DNA of 64,000 nt from Candidatus Saccharimonadota bacterium (GTDB taxonomy: Bacteria; Patescibacteriota; Saccharimonadia; Saccharimonadales; Saccharimonadaceae): assembly GCA_030530425.1 (NCBI GenBank), contig JAUMVA010000001.1, forward strand, positions 102,881-166,880. Direction: 5' to 3'. This document shows positions 43,637 to 51,848 of the stretch, piece after piece (the stretch's first letter is position 1; each line of letters opens with the position of its first letter). A model generated the notes under the pieces. The model ran no database searches. It had not been told where the DNA came from and saw only the letters and a program-made list of their open reading frames with translations. Both the position numbers and the translations under genes were made by a program.

Positions 43637-45990
43637 TAATCTTTACCAAGCGCTTTTTTGCTATTTTGCTTTTTTAATTCGCGACAAGTTTTTGAGTCAG
43701 CGCTATAATCAGTAGGAGCGATGCCGTGTTTAACACGAGCAGCTTCTTCGGCTTTTTTACCATCGTTCCAGCGTTCCAGCGAGCCGACTAAATAACCAGT
43801 AATCCGGCGTAGGCGTTCAAAACCATATTCACCATCGTGTTCGTGGCGGCCGCAATTTGGGCAAATATCGCCGTTGATAATACCAGAATAACCACAGACT
43901 GGGTCGCGATCAACTGGGTGGTTAACGCTACCATAGCCAATGCCAGATTCTTTCATTTTGCGAATGATTGCTTCAAAAGCTTCGATGTTGTTTGATGGAT
44001 CACCATCCATTTCAATATAAGTAATGTGACCAGCATTGCAGAGACTATGGTAAGGTGCTTCAATTTCAATTTTTTCAAAAGCTGAAATTGGATAATAAAC
44101 TGGTACATGGAAGGAGTTGGTATAAAAATCGCGGTCAGTTATGCCTTTGAGTTTACCAAATTCTTTGCGATCAATGCGAGTAAAACGACCAGATAAACCT
44201 TCGGCTGGTGTGCCCAACAGGGAAAAATTAAGTTTATGTCGTTTAGATAGTTCATCACATTGTTCACGCATATAAGAAATAATATCCAGCCCCAGTTCAC
44301 GGGCTTTTTCGTCTTCGCCGTGATGTTTGCCAATCATTGCTACTAAAGTTTCAGCTAAACCAATAAAACCAATGCTTAAGGTACCATGTTTAATTACATC
44401 ACGGAGCCTATCGTTTGGTTTAAGTTTTTGACTATCAAACCAGTTGCCTTGTCCCATTAAAAATGGGAAATTTTTGACTTGTTGTTTAGCTTGAAATTCA
44501 AAGCGTTCGAGTAATTGGTCGGCACATAATTGAATTTTTTGATTTAATTCTTTATAAAAACCATCCCAATCGGCTTTTTTACGTTCACCAAGAGCAATAC
44601 CGTGTTTAATCCCTAAACGAACTAAATTAATGGTTGTAAATGATAAGTTACCGCGACCAATTGTCGTACCATCAGATTCTGGAAAAATTGAAGACATGAC
44701 GCGAGTGCGACATCCCATAGTGGCGATTTCTGAATGATAATCACCAGCTTTATAATATTGTAAATTAAATGGAGCATCGATGAACACGAAATTAGGAAAG
44801 AGACGTTTGGCTGAGACTTCCATTGATCGCTTAAATAAATCGTAGTTTGGATCTTCGGGGTTGTAGTTAACGCCTTCTTTAACTTTAAAAATTGAAATTG
44901 GAAAGATTGGCGTTTCGCCTCGACCAAGACCATTAGCAGTGGCTTCAAGTAGCATTTTTGAGACTAAACGTCCTTCTGGTGAAGTGTCAGTGCCAAAATT
45001 GATTGATGTAAATGGGACTTGAGCACCTGCTCGAGAGTGCATGGTGTTGAGATTGTGAACAAAAGCTTCCATAGCTTGTAATGTTTGATCTTCGGTATCG
45101 GATTTTGCATCTTTGATGACGATATCTGGTAATTTAAGCTTTGCTAATTTTTTATCATCACCAAAAGTTATATCGTCGGGAATGGTGATTTTTAAATTTT
45201 TACCAGTAAAATCATTAAATTTAGCAAGATTAGCACGCAAAGATTTTTTATAGGTTTTGTTGACGCCAGGTGCCATTGCATAATCGAAGTTAGGAATTGA
45301 CTGACCTCCATGTTGTTCGTTTTGGTTAGCTTGAAGGATGATAGCCGCCAGTGCACCGTAAGAAGCAATCGAATTTGGGGTGCGCAAAAAACCGTGACCA
45401 GTGTTGAAACCGTGTTCAAAAAGTTTGAGCGGATCAGTTTGACAACAGGTGAGGGTTCCGGTGGCTAGAAAATCAAGATCGTGTATATGGATTTCGCCAC
45501 TGTCATGAGCCTCAGCAAATTCAGGTTTAATTAAACAGACTCGCGCAAATTCTTTTGAACCTTCAGCCCCAAATTGCAGCATTTTACCCATGGCAGAGTT
45601 GCCATCGACGTTGGCGTTACCACGTTTGACATCGGAATCTTCGGAGGCATCAGCTTGTGAAATAGTATTATAGATTTGCATTAATTTAGTTTTGCGACTA
45701 CGAACGCGTTCACGCTCAGCTCGGTATTCGATATAGGCTTTAGCTGTAGTTTTAAAGGCGGATTCCATTAAAACCTGCTCAACAACATCTTGAATTTGTT
45801 CGACGGTTGGAATACGAGAGGTGATAGTCTGTTCAGCTATGCGAATGACTTTTTCGGCAATGTTTTCTGCTCGATCATGACCGAACTCACCAGTTGCGAT
45901 GCCAGCTTTACTAATTGCCTCAGTTATTTTGTCAATTTTGAAATTGACAATTTTTCCGTCGCGTTTCCTGATTTTATTGAATTTGGTCAT
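43636..45990 (-). CDS. nrdD: Anaerobic ribonucleoside-triphosphate reductase
   Basis: 784 residues. Class III enzyme making dNTPs (usually from NTPs) with a glycyl radical. An N-terminal ATP-cone (KIRKRDGKIVNFKIDKITEA, 1-95) gives allosteric control. The barrel has the expected Cys in GTLTCCQTDPLKLFEHG and in TMGCRTRVMSS. The glycyl radical site is RRITGYLV near residue 742-749. In the C-terminal zinc motif, DPVCGYSG...DICPNCG, the first of the usual four Cys appears to be Asp. AAAGGA precedes the ATG. The organism can thus make dNTPs without oxygen. Promoter and inverted repeats lie upstream (46075-46179). Confidence 0.94.
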   Translation of the reverse strand: MTKFNKIRKRDGKIVNFKIDKITEAISKAGIATGEFGHDRAENIAEKVIRIAEQTITSRIPTVEQIQDVVEQVLMESAFKTTAKAYIEYRAERERVRSRKTKLMQIYNTISQADASEDSDVKRGNANVDGNSAMGKMLQFGAEGSKEFARVCLIKPEFAEAHDSGEIHIHDLDFLATGTLTCCQTDPLKLFEHGFNTGHGFLRTPNSIASYGALAAIILQANQNEQHGGQSIPNFDYAMAPGVNKTYKKSLRANLAKFNDFTGKNLKITIPDDITFGDDKKLAKLKLPDIVIKDAKSDTEDQTLQAMEAFVHNLNTMHSRAGAQVPFTSINFGTDTSPEGRLVSKMLLEATANGLGRGETPIFPISIFKVKEGVNYNPEDPNYDLFKRSMEVSAKRLFPNFVFIDAPFNLQYYKAGDYHSEIATMGCRTRVMSSIFPESDGTTIGRGNLSFTTINLVRLGIKHGIALGERKKADWDGFYKELNQKIQLCADQLLERFEFQAKQQVKNFPFLMGQGNWFDSQKLKPNDRLRDVIKHGTLSIGFIGLAETLVAMIGKHHGEDEKARELGLDIISYMREQCDELSKRHKLNFSLLGTPAEGLSGRFTRIDRKEFGKLKGITDRDFYTNSFHVPVYYPISAFEKIEIEAPYHSLCNAGHITYIEMDGDPSNNIEAFEAIIRKMKESGIGYGSVNHPVDRDPVCGYSGIINGDICPNCGRHEHDGEYGFERLRRITGYLVGSLERWNDGKKAEEAARVKHGIAPTDYSADSKTCRELKKQNSKKALGKD

Positions 45991-46074
45991 GATAGTTCCT
46001 TTCTTTTTGGGTTACTAAATTGTCCTTCTTTGAAGAACTGATTATTTTTTGTTTTTTCGGCTCCCAACCGACCA

Positions 46075-46126
46075 ACACAACTCCTGTGTATAAGTTGATT
46101 ATAAATAGCTTAAGTTTAAATAGCAA
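46075..46126 (-). promoter_or_regulatory. nrdDG promoter with candidate operator
   Basis: Minus strand TTGCTA (46121-46126), 17-nt spacer, TATAAT (46098-46103); start near 46091. Just downstream of +1 lies the inverted repeat ACACA-N5-TGTGT (46075-46089), which resembles half of an NrdR box pair (ACAC...GTGT) but is 15 rather than 16 nt. The leader is about 100 nt. NrdR control is a guess. Confidence 0.5.
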
Positions 46127-46161
46127 CTAAAAAATGTTGTAATTTTTAATGAATTATCTCT

Positions 46162-46179
46162 GTTACTATAATTAGTAAC
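46162..46179. repeat. Perfect inverted repeat upstream of nrdD
   Basis: GTTACTA-TAAT-TAGTAAC, a 7-bp stem with 4-nt centre, about 60 bp upstream of the nrdD -10. It could be an operator. It lies between nrdD and the end of the femX-like gene. Confidence 0.5.
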
Positions 46180-46195
46180 TGATAAATCAAAACCG

Positions 46196-46212
46196 TTGTG
46201 TTTTTAACACAA
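46196..46212 (-). terminator. Short hairpin after the femX-like gene
   Basis: TTGTGTT-TTT-AACACAA, a 7-bp stem, five bases past the femX-like stop. On the minus strand it is followed by CGGTTTTG. It could end femX transcription or serve as an operator for nrdD. Confidence 0.45.
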
Positions 46213-46217
46213 GATGA

Positions 46218-47279
46218 TTAATACATTGAGCCAGAATGATGTTGACGATAGCGACGACGGGCGAGACGTTCACCTAGGTAATTCCACAGTTGATAGCGCA
46301 GTGGGTGGAGTGGCAAATCCCAACAACCACAAAATTCGGTCAGGTCTTTGGAAAAACTAGTTTTAAAAATACCAAGACCGTAGTATGGGTGATTAGGATT
46401 TTTGAGTTGGTCGGCGGGCGGAGTGGAATGAAGATTATATTTTTTAGCACCACGAAGATGTAAATCTTTCATAATTTCCCACTGAAGTTTATGAGCAGCC
46501 GATTTGCGATTAGCATCAGCCATCGAGCCACCGTCTTTATAAAAACCATAATCACCAGTGAATGAGATAAACGCCCCAGATAGCACCTCGCCAGTCTCAT
46601 CTTGAGCAAAATAAAATTGGCCCATGTGAGCGTCAGTGTAGAGTTGCCAGAAGCGTTGGTAGTAAGAATATTCGCGCATAAATGGCACACCAGCGCCACC
46701 GTTGGCGTTTTGCATCAGTTGATACATTTTTTGAAAAGTTGGTTCGGTCGGTTTAGCTTGAACAACGGTGATGTGGTTTTTTTCGGCTTGACGTACCGCC
46801 CGGCGCCCTCGTTGTGGAAATGACGCAAAAAGTTGTTCATCGTCAAGTGCGGTGTTAATAAAAATTGTGGTCTGATCGGGCTGGATTTTGTGGTTGGGGC
46901 GAAGTCCGAGTTGAGTTAATTCTTGTGATAATTCAGTCGAGGCTGGCATTTCCGGCTCAAATTTGACCAAAAAGACGCTTTCTTGGGCAGCGAGAGTCCG
47001 AAAATCAGCGAGACAAGCTAGAAAATCGGCTAACTCAAGGAAATTTGGGGCTTTTGGTAAGTACCATAATTTACCAAACAGGGGGAAAGTCTGTTCAAAG
47101 CCCAGAAAATATTGCGGTTGGGAGTTTAAATCATAGACAAAATAGCGAGCTGTCCAGCCGAAGCCCGACTTTAATTCAGCAAAACTGTGACACTGCAAAA
47201 CATTAGTGCCGGCTTGATTGGTAGTGATGAGTTGATCCCAATCGGCCACTTCGGCTGGCGTTGCAAAGCGTAAATTCAT
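46218..47279 (-). CDS. FemAB/FemX-like peptidyltransferase
   Basis: 353 residues. Double GNAT-fold enzyme of the FemABX family, which adds amino acids from aminoacyl-tRNA to the peptidoglycan stem peptide. Family marks are the FLGFEQTFP and KLWYLPKAPN region (about 58-80), FPQRGRRAVRQAEKNHITV (about 153-171; the usual R..R.A...G pattern) and, at the end of the second domain, YNLHSTPP followed by YYGLGIFKTSFSKDLTEFCG (the usual GIYRFKxGFG-like segment). Residue added is unknown; in Gram-positive bacteria the family makes interpeptide bridges. The ATG at 47279 lies 7 nt after an extended -10, so the mRNA is probably leaderless. Confidence 0.87.
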   Translation of the reverse strand: MNLRFATPAEVADWDQLITTNQAGTNVLQCHSFAELKSGFGWTARYFVYDLNSQPQYFLGFEQTFPLFGKLWYLPKAPNFLELADFLACLADFRTLAAQESVFLVKFEPEMPASTELSQELTQLGLRPNHKIQPDQTTIFINTALDDEQLFASFPQRGRRAVRQAEKNHITVVQAKPTEPTFQKMYQLMQNANGGAGVPFMREYSYYQRFWQLYTDAHMGQFYFAQDETGEVLSGAFISFTGDYGFYKDGGSMADANRKSAAHKLQWEIMKDLHLRGAKKYNLHSTPPADQLKNPNHPYYGLGIFKTSFSKDLTEFCGCWDLPLHPLRYQLWNYLGERLARRRYRQHHSGSMY

Positions 47280-47286
47280 GATTAGT

Positions 47287-47292
47287 ATTATA
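47287..47292 (-). promoter_or_regulatory. Extended -10 of the femX-like gene (leaderless)
   Basis: Minus strand TGATATAAT (box 47287-47292), 7 nt before the ATG. No good -35. Confidence 0.65.
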
Positions 47293-47320
47293 TCAAAAAT
47301 AATATTAAAAAGAGTGTTAT

Positions 47321-47349
47321 TTTACAATTATCATAAAATATGTTATAAT
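47321..47349 (+). promoter_or_regulatory. Promoter of the 100-aa gene (leaderless)
   Basis: TTTACA (47321-47326), 17-nt spacer, TATAAT (47344-47349), ATG 6 nt later at 47356. It is divergent from the femX promoter. Confidence 0.72.
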
Positions 47350-47355
47350 GAAAAG

Positions 47356-47658
47356 ATGTATTTATCAAGGGGTGAGCGGAAAGAGATGATGGCCTTATAT
47401 AGTCTTGAGGATATTAAGGACGTTAACCATTATCAGGTCGGACCTGATACCTGGATTTATCTTTTTGAGTTAAACGACACGAAATATATTTTGATATCGA
47501 CTGATTATTTTGGTGATTACGAATTTGAAGTTTTTCCGCATTTACTTAAATATGAAGATAATAGGCTCGAATTTGTTCTTCAGCGTGAGATTCTAGTTAA
47601 TGATGATTCTTTAAAAGAAAAGACTGCTGACACTCTTTTATTTGAATATACTGACTAA
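47356..47658 (+). CDS. Hypothetical protein, 100 aa
   Basis: 100 residues if the ATG at 47356 is used, 90 if translation begins at 47386 (preceded by GGAAAG). The first choice is favoured by the promoter, whose -10 ends 6 nt before it. The protein is acidic and beta-rich (TWIYLFELNDTKYILISTDY, then FGDYEFEVFPHLL), without a membrane segment or cysteine. No family recognised. It is divergent from the femX-like gene and followed, 29 nt after its stop, by the ftsK promoter. Confidence 0.7.
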   Translation: MYLSRGERKEMMALYSLEDIKDVNHYQVGPDTWIYLFELNDTKYILISTDYFGDYEFEVFPHLLKYEDNRLEFVLQREILVNDDSLKEKTADTLLFEYTD

Positions 47659-47687
47659 AAAATCAGCCTGAAAATTTAACCATAATC

Positions 47688-47716
47688 TTTACAAATGTTA
47701 TATTTTATGCTACAAT
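47688..47716 (+). promoter_or_regulatory. Promoter of ftsK
   Basis: TTTACA (47688-47693), 17-nt spacer, TACAAT (47711-47716). Start near 47723, leader about 115 nt. A second -10-like TATAAT (47746-47751) sits in the loop of an A/T-only inverted repeat (AATCTTTTTTA / TAAAAAAGATT, about 47731-47763). Confidence 0.65.
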
Positions 47717-47838
47717 AAACAGGAGTATTTTAATCTTTTTTAGCGTATAATAAAAAAGATTAAAAAAGAAAAGGTTAAGGTAGATAAAACTGGGGTTTAA
47801 GTTAAAATTGGCGCTTCCCAGATAAGAATAGGTAAAAT

Positions 47839-50043
47839 ATGGCAAGACGAAAATCAAAAAAATCTAAAACTTCGACAGTGCAACATCAATTACCAGCTGG
47901 ATTTTGGGCACAAGTTATGGCAATTTTGATGATCGCATTAGCGTTATTATTAATAGTGGCCTGGTTCAATGCGGGTGGTCCAGTTTTACAGGCTTTACAT
48001 AAGATAAACACTCAGGTTTTTGGTAACGGTGCTTATATTTTACCGATAGTGTTGATTTATCTTGGGTTTGAAATTTTTCGTTCTGATGATAATCGATTAT
48101 CAATTGCGACTTATGTGTCGAGCTTTATATTAATGGCGCTAATGAGCGGTTTTTTTGCTACAATTTTTGAGGATAATAAAGCTGGTGGTTTTATTGGTGG
48201 CGGCACTAATCGCTTGATGGCATCTTTGGCGACTGGTTTCGTGGCAGCACTAGTTTATATTTTATTGATCACGATTACGACTTTATTTATGGTTAAGGCT
48301 TCACCATTTCTATTTATTAAAAGATTGCAAGAAATTTTTGCTAACCAAAAACCGGGCAAAATTGAAGGTTTTAAGCCGAAAGAAGTTACTGATGCTAGCT
48401 CTGTAGAAAAAGAGCATAGATCGGAATTTCAATTGGTCGAGGGTGTACCAACAACTTCAAGTGAAAAGAAAAGTAATCATGACTCTAGTGGCTTACAAAT
48501 TCTAAAACCTAAGACGAATTCTGTTTCGGAAACTAAATCGGACAAAAAAGAAACAACCGCCCTGGTGTCGGTATATGATCCAAATTGGAAACAGCCGCCA
48601 TTAGATATTTTAAATGCTAAAGAATCGCCAGCTGATGCTGGTGATGTAAAACAGAATGCCGAAATCATTCGAAATACTTTACATGAATTTAATTTTGAAG
48701 TTGATATGACGGGAGCAAATGTTGGTCCAAAAGTAACTCAATATACTTTAACACCACCGAGTGGGGTTAAACTAACTAAAATCGCAGCTCTTGAAACTAA
48801 CATTGCTTTAAATCTAGCCGCTCAAGCAATTCGCATCGAGGCACCAATCCCTGGCAAAAAGGCAGTGGGTATTGAAGTGCCAAATATCAAATCAGCTGGT
48901 GTTTGTTTGCGTCGGATTTTGGAGTCGCCAACTTGGTTTAATAACCACGATAAATTAAATTTTGTAGTAGGTCGTGATATTTCTGGTGATGCAGTAGTTG
49001 AGAGTCTTGGCGAAATGCCACATTTGTTGATTGCTGGTCAAACTGGTTCAGGTAAGTCAGTGATGATTAATACTTTGCTAGCCAGCTTACTATACCGTAA
49101 TAGCCCAAGTGATCTGAAATTAATTCTAGTTGATCCAAAACAAGTTGAGATGGCGCCTTATGAGGATATTCCGCATTTATTAACTCCGATCATCAATGAT
49201 CCAGCCAAGACAATTTCAGCATTGAAATGGGCAGTTAATGAAATGGAACGTCGTTACCAATTATTAGCAAGTGTTAAAAAACGTGATATCAATAGTTATA
49301 ACGAATATATTTCTCAACAAGAAAAAACAGTCGAAATAGCTGATCAAAATGATAATTTACAGCAACATAATGACGGGGCAATGCCATATATTGTGATTGT
49401 GATTGATGAGATGGCTGATTTAATGATGGTAGCTTCGAAAGACGTGGAATCTCTAATTGTGCGATTAGCGCAGAAGGCTCGAGCAGTCGGTATTCATCTA
49501 GTGTTAGCAACTCAACGTCCGAGCGTTAATGTGGTGACTGGTTTAATTAAAGCAAACGTTCCAGCTCGGATTGCGTTTACAGTAGCAAGTCAGGTTGATT
49601 CGAAAACTATTCTTGACAAATCTGGTGCTGAAAAATTACTTGGTAAGGGTGATATGCTAATCGTTACACCAAAAATGGCAAAACCACGTCGAATTCAAGG
49701 CGCGTTAGTGACTGATGATGAAATTATGAAAATTACAGATTTCTTGCGAGAGCAATTGCCGCCGCAGTATAACGAAGAAATTACGATGCAAGATGTTCAA
49801 ATTGGCGGCAGGGGAATTATCGGTAATCTTGACAACGCTGATGATGCTATGTTGCGTCAGGCTGCTGAAGTTGTGATTGATGCTGGCAAGGCAAGTACGA
49901 CTTTGCTTCAGCTTCGTTTGAAATTAGGCTATGCGCGAGCTGCTCGAATTATGGGTGAGCTAGAAGAGCGTGGTGTGATTGGTCCACAAAACGGTTCAAA
50001 ACCGCGTGAAGTTCTGGTTTCAAGTATCGATGATATCTTGTAA
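47839..50043 (+). CDS. ftsK: DNA translocase FtsK/SpoIIIE
   Basis: 734 residues. Septal DNA pump that clears chromosome ends during division. The N-terminal membrane domain has about four helices (VMAILMIALALLLIVAWF, YILPIVLIYLGFEIF, FILMALMSGFFATIF, FVAALVYILLITITTLFMV; residues 20-150). After a linker (about 160-255) come the alpha/beta RecA-like motor, with Walker A IAGQTGSGKSVMIN (about 397-410), Walker B IVIVIDEMADLMM (about 517-529) and ATQRPSVNVVTG, and the C-terminal gamma winged helix (LLQLRLKLGYARAARIMGELE), which binds KOPS-like guide sites. All parts are present though the linker is short. There is only a weak AGG before the start. Confidence 0.96.
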   Translation: MARRKSKKSKTSTVQHQLPAGFWAQVMAILMIALALLLIVAWFNAGGPVLQALHKINTQVFGNGAYILPIVLIYLGFEIFRSDDNRLSIATYVSSFILMALMSGFFATIFEDNKAGGFIGGGTNRLMASLATGFVAALVYILLITITTLFMVKASPFLFIKRLQEIFANQKPGKIEGFKPKEVTDASSVEKEHRSEFQLVEGVPTTSSEKKSNHDSSGLQILKPKTNSVSETKSDKKETTALVSVYDPNWKQPPLDILNAKESPADAGDVKQNAEIIRNTLHEFNFEVDMTGANVGPKVTQYTLTPPSGVKLTKIAALETNIALNLAAQAIRIEAPIPGKKAVGIEVPNIKSAGVCLRRILESPTWFNNHDKLNFVVGRDISGDAVVESLGEMPHLLIAGQTGSGKSVMINTLLASLLYRNSPSDLKLILVDPKQVEMAPYEDIPHLLTPIINDPAKTISALKWAVNEMERRYQLLASVKKRDINSYNEYISQQEKTVEIADQNDNLQQHNDGAMPYIVIVIDEMADLMMVASKDVESLIVRLAQKARAVGIHLVLATQRPSVNVVTGLIKANVPARIAFTVASQVDSKTILDKSGAEKLLGKGDMLIVTPKMAKPRRIQGALVTDDEIMKITDFLREQLPPQYNEEITMQDVQIGGRGIIGNLDNADDAMLRQAAEVVIDAGKASTTLLQLRLKLGYARAARIMGELEERGVIGPQNGSKPREVLVSSIDDIL

Positions 50044-50097
50044 ATTAAGCCAAACGATGAATAATAACTAGATAGAGATATCTGGTAAAACAAAGTA

Positions 50098-50202
50098 TCG
50101 ACTTTTTATGATAAATATGTTAAAATTAATCTATAATATTAATTAACTTCAGTTCGTTCAAAATAGGGAGCGAACATCCGAAGAAAGGATTCCAACGGGA
50201 GT
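50098..50202 (+). promoter_or_regulatory. Promoter region and leader of the rpsF operon
   Basis: TCGACT-17-TAAAAT (50098-50126) and a separate TATAAT (50132-50137) give two possible starts. The leader has a 5-bp stem GTTCG / CGAAC (50152-50175) and a small hairpin ATCC-GAAGAAA-GGAT with an unpaired-capable CCG just after it. Known rpsF leaders bind the S6:S18 complex through a CCG motif, so this may be such an element; the match is weak. GGGAG precedes ATG 50203. Confidence 0.42.
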
Positions 50203-50526
50203 ATGAAAAAATACGAATTGACGGTTTTGGTTCATCCAGATATGGAAAGTGAAATCGATAAAGCTATCGAAACTGTAACTAATATTATTACCAAAGCTGA
50301 TGGTAAAGTTATCAAACAAGATAACTGGGGCAAAAAGCGATTAGCTTATTCAATTGATAAGCAATTTTTTGCCAATTATTTATATTTTGAGCTTGAGCTG
50401 CCAGCAGACGCACCACTTAAAATCTCAAATGTTTTAAATATTACCAAAGAAGTGCTGCGTTATTTGTTAGTTAAAGCCGATGAAAAAACAGATTCACGTG
50501 TTGAAACTACAACTGATAAAGAATAA
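50203..50526 (+). CDS. rpsF: Small ribosomal subunit protein bS6
   Basis: 107 residues with the S6 start MKKYELTVLVHPDME and the WGKKRLAYSIDKQFFANYLYFEL core (residues about 45-67). S6 binds S18 and the central domain of 16S rRNA. The operon is rpsF-ssb-rpsR-efp; the first three are the standard bacterial set. GGGAG lies 2-6 nt before the ATG, an unusually short spacing. Confidence 0.95.
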   Translation: MKKYELTVLVHPDMESEIDKAIETVTNIITKADGKVIKQDNWGKKRLAYSIDKQFFANYLYFELELPADAPLKISNVLNITKEVLRYLLVKADEKTDSRVETTTDKE

Positions 50527-50544
50527 GGAACTAAAGGGGATAAT

Positions 50545-50964
50545 ATGGCAAAAAGCATCAACCAAGTGATTTTAATGGGACGTTTAACGCGTGATCCGGA
50601 ATTGCGTACTACTACCACTGGAAAATCAGTTTCAAATTTTAGCTTGGCAGTTGATAAAGTCGGCCAAGATGCTGGTACTGATTTCTTTGATGTGGTAGCT
50701 TGGGAACGCTTGGCGGAACTGGTTCAGCAGTATTTAACTAAAGGACGTCGTTGTTTAGTGCAAGGTCGTTTAAGTCAGCGCCAATGGGAACAGGATGGGC
50801 AAAAACGATCACGTATTGAAATTATGGCAAACGACGTAACTTTCTTGGATGGTCCAACCGCTAATGATTCTGCTGCTACTTCAACTACCGCCGCGCCAGT
50901 TTCAAAGACCAGCGAAGAGGCGCCAATTGAAGATGAAATTGATTTGTCAGATATCCCTTTCTAA
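50545..50964 (+). CDS. ssb: Single-stranded DNA-binding protein
   Basis: 139 residues. An OB fold (1-110) with INQVILMGRLTRDPELRTT, FSLAVDKVG, DFFDVVAWERLAELVQQYL and GRLSQRQWEQDG, then a short Thr/Ala-rich linker and an acidic tip ending DIPF, which recruits replication and repair proteins. It sits between rpsF and rpsR as usual. AAGGGGAT precedes the ATG. Confidence 0.96.
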   Translation: MAKSINQVILMGRLTRDPELRTTTTGKSVSNFSLAVDKVGQDAGTDFFDVVAWERLAELVQQYLTKGRRCLVQGRLSQRQWEQDGQKRSRIEIMANDVTFLDGPTANDSAATSTTAAPVSKTSEEAPIEDEIDLSDIPF

Positions 50965-51000
50965 CTTAACATATTTAAAAACTTTTTAAGGAGTATATAA

Positions 51001-51195
51001 ATGTCAAAAAAGAATTTTGATAACGAGCTTGTTTTTGATTATAAAGATATCAAAACTTTGCAACGTTATATTAACGCTTACGGTCAAATTGACTCGAGTA
51101 GCAAAACTGGTTTAACTGCTAAACAACAACGTGCCTTAGCAACTGCTATTAAACGAGCACGACATCTAGCATTATTACCATTTGTACAACACTAG
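51001..51195 (+). CDS. rpsR: Small ribosomal subunit protein bS18
   Basis: 64 residues, shorter than the usual 70-80 because the N-terminal Cys-containing tail is reduced; no cysteine is left. Core pattern [19 protein letters not shown], then [20 protein letters not shown] and LALLPFV matches S18. AAGGAG lies 8-9 nt before the ATG. Confidence 0.95.
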   Translation: MSKKNFDNELVFDYKDIKTLQRYINAYGQIDSSSKTGLTAKQQRALATAIKRARHLALLPFVQH

Positions 51196-51203
51196 GAGCT
51201 AAT

Positions 51204-51764
51204 GTGTATTTACCAACTGAATTAAAAAAAGGCGTTTTGATCGATATTGATGGTGCGCCATATCAAGTGATTGAGTATTCGCAGAAAGTAATGGGTCGTG
51301 GCGGCTCGATTGTTAATGTTAAGATCCGCAATCTAGCTGATGGTTCAGTTTTGCCAAAGACTTATAAGGGTCAAGAGAAAATTAAACCAGCTGAAGTTGA
51401 CAACCAAACTGTACAGTATCTATATAAAGATAGCGATACGGTTTATTTTATGAATCAAGAAACTTTTGAACAATTTGAACTCAGCTCAGAAATTGTTGGC
51501 AACGGCATTAATTATCTTAAAGAAGGCACGGAAGTTAGCTTACAATTTTTTAATGGGCGAGTTATGAATCTAACTTTGCCAAAAAATATTTTTCTGACTG
51601 TCACTTACACTGAGGATGTAGTCAAGGGTGATACTACCTCCAGTGTTATGAAAGACGCGGAATTGGAAACCGGTTTAGTTGTTAAAGTGCCAGCTTTTAT
51701 CAAAACTGGTGATGAGGTGTCGATTGATACCGAAACCGGCGCTTATCGAGAGCGTAAAAAATAA
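51204..51764 (+). CDS. efp: Elongation factor P (Arg32 type)
   Basis: 186 residues from GTG 51204; an ATG at 51202 is out of frame. EF-P rescues ribosomes stalled at proline runs. Three beta domains: KOW-like N-domain (1-65), two OB domains (to the GAYRER end). The tip of the first domain reads VMGRGGSIVNVK, with Arg32 where E. coli has the modified Lys34. Arg32 is the residue rhamnosylated by EarP in Pseudomonas and Shewanella, so the modification here must differ from the beta-lysine type or be absent. AGGAG lies 5 nt before GTG. The gene completes the rpsF operon and a terminator follows. Confidence 0.94.
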   Translation: MYLPTELKKGVLIDIDGAPYQVIEYSQKVMGRGGSIVNVKIRNLADGSVLPKTYKGQEKIKPAEVDNQTVQYLYKDSDTVYFMNQETFEQFELSSEIVGNGINYLKEGTEVSLQFFNGRVMNLTLPKNIFLTVTYTEDVVKGDTTSSVMKDAELETGLVVKVPAFIKTGDEVSIDTETGAYRERKK

Positions 51765-51774
51765 CAGTGTTTTT

Positions 51775-51803
51775 AAAAATCGCCGTTTAGTTCGGCGATT
51801 TTT
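51775..51803 (+). terminator. Terminator of the rpsF-efp operon
   Basis: 11-bp perfect stem AAAAATCGCCG / CGGCGATTTTT, loop TTTAGTT. Confidence 0.85.
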
Positions 51804-51833
51804 AAATTGAGAAATATTAATTAATAGCAAAAG

Positions 51834-51842
51834 TGATAAAAT
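51834..51842 (+). promoter_or_regulatory. Extended -10 of the ABC exporter operon (leaderless)
   Basis: TGATAAAAT (box 51837-51842), 6 nt before ATG 51849. The same GTGATAAAAT string occurs before 16644, 31606 and, on the minus strand, ychF. Confidence 0.65.
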
Positions 51843-51848
51843 GTAATC

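Noticed and set aside
47731..47763. Terminator after the 100-aa gene
   Set aside because: The inverted repeat is almost only A and T, lies downstream of the ftsK promoter and overlaps a -10-like box, so it would be a poor terminator there.
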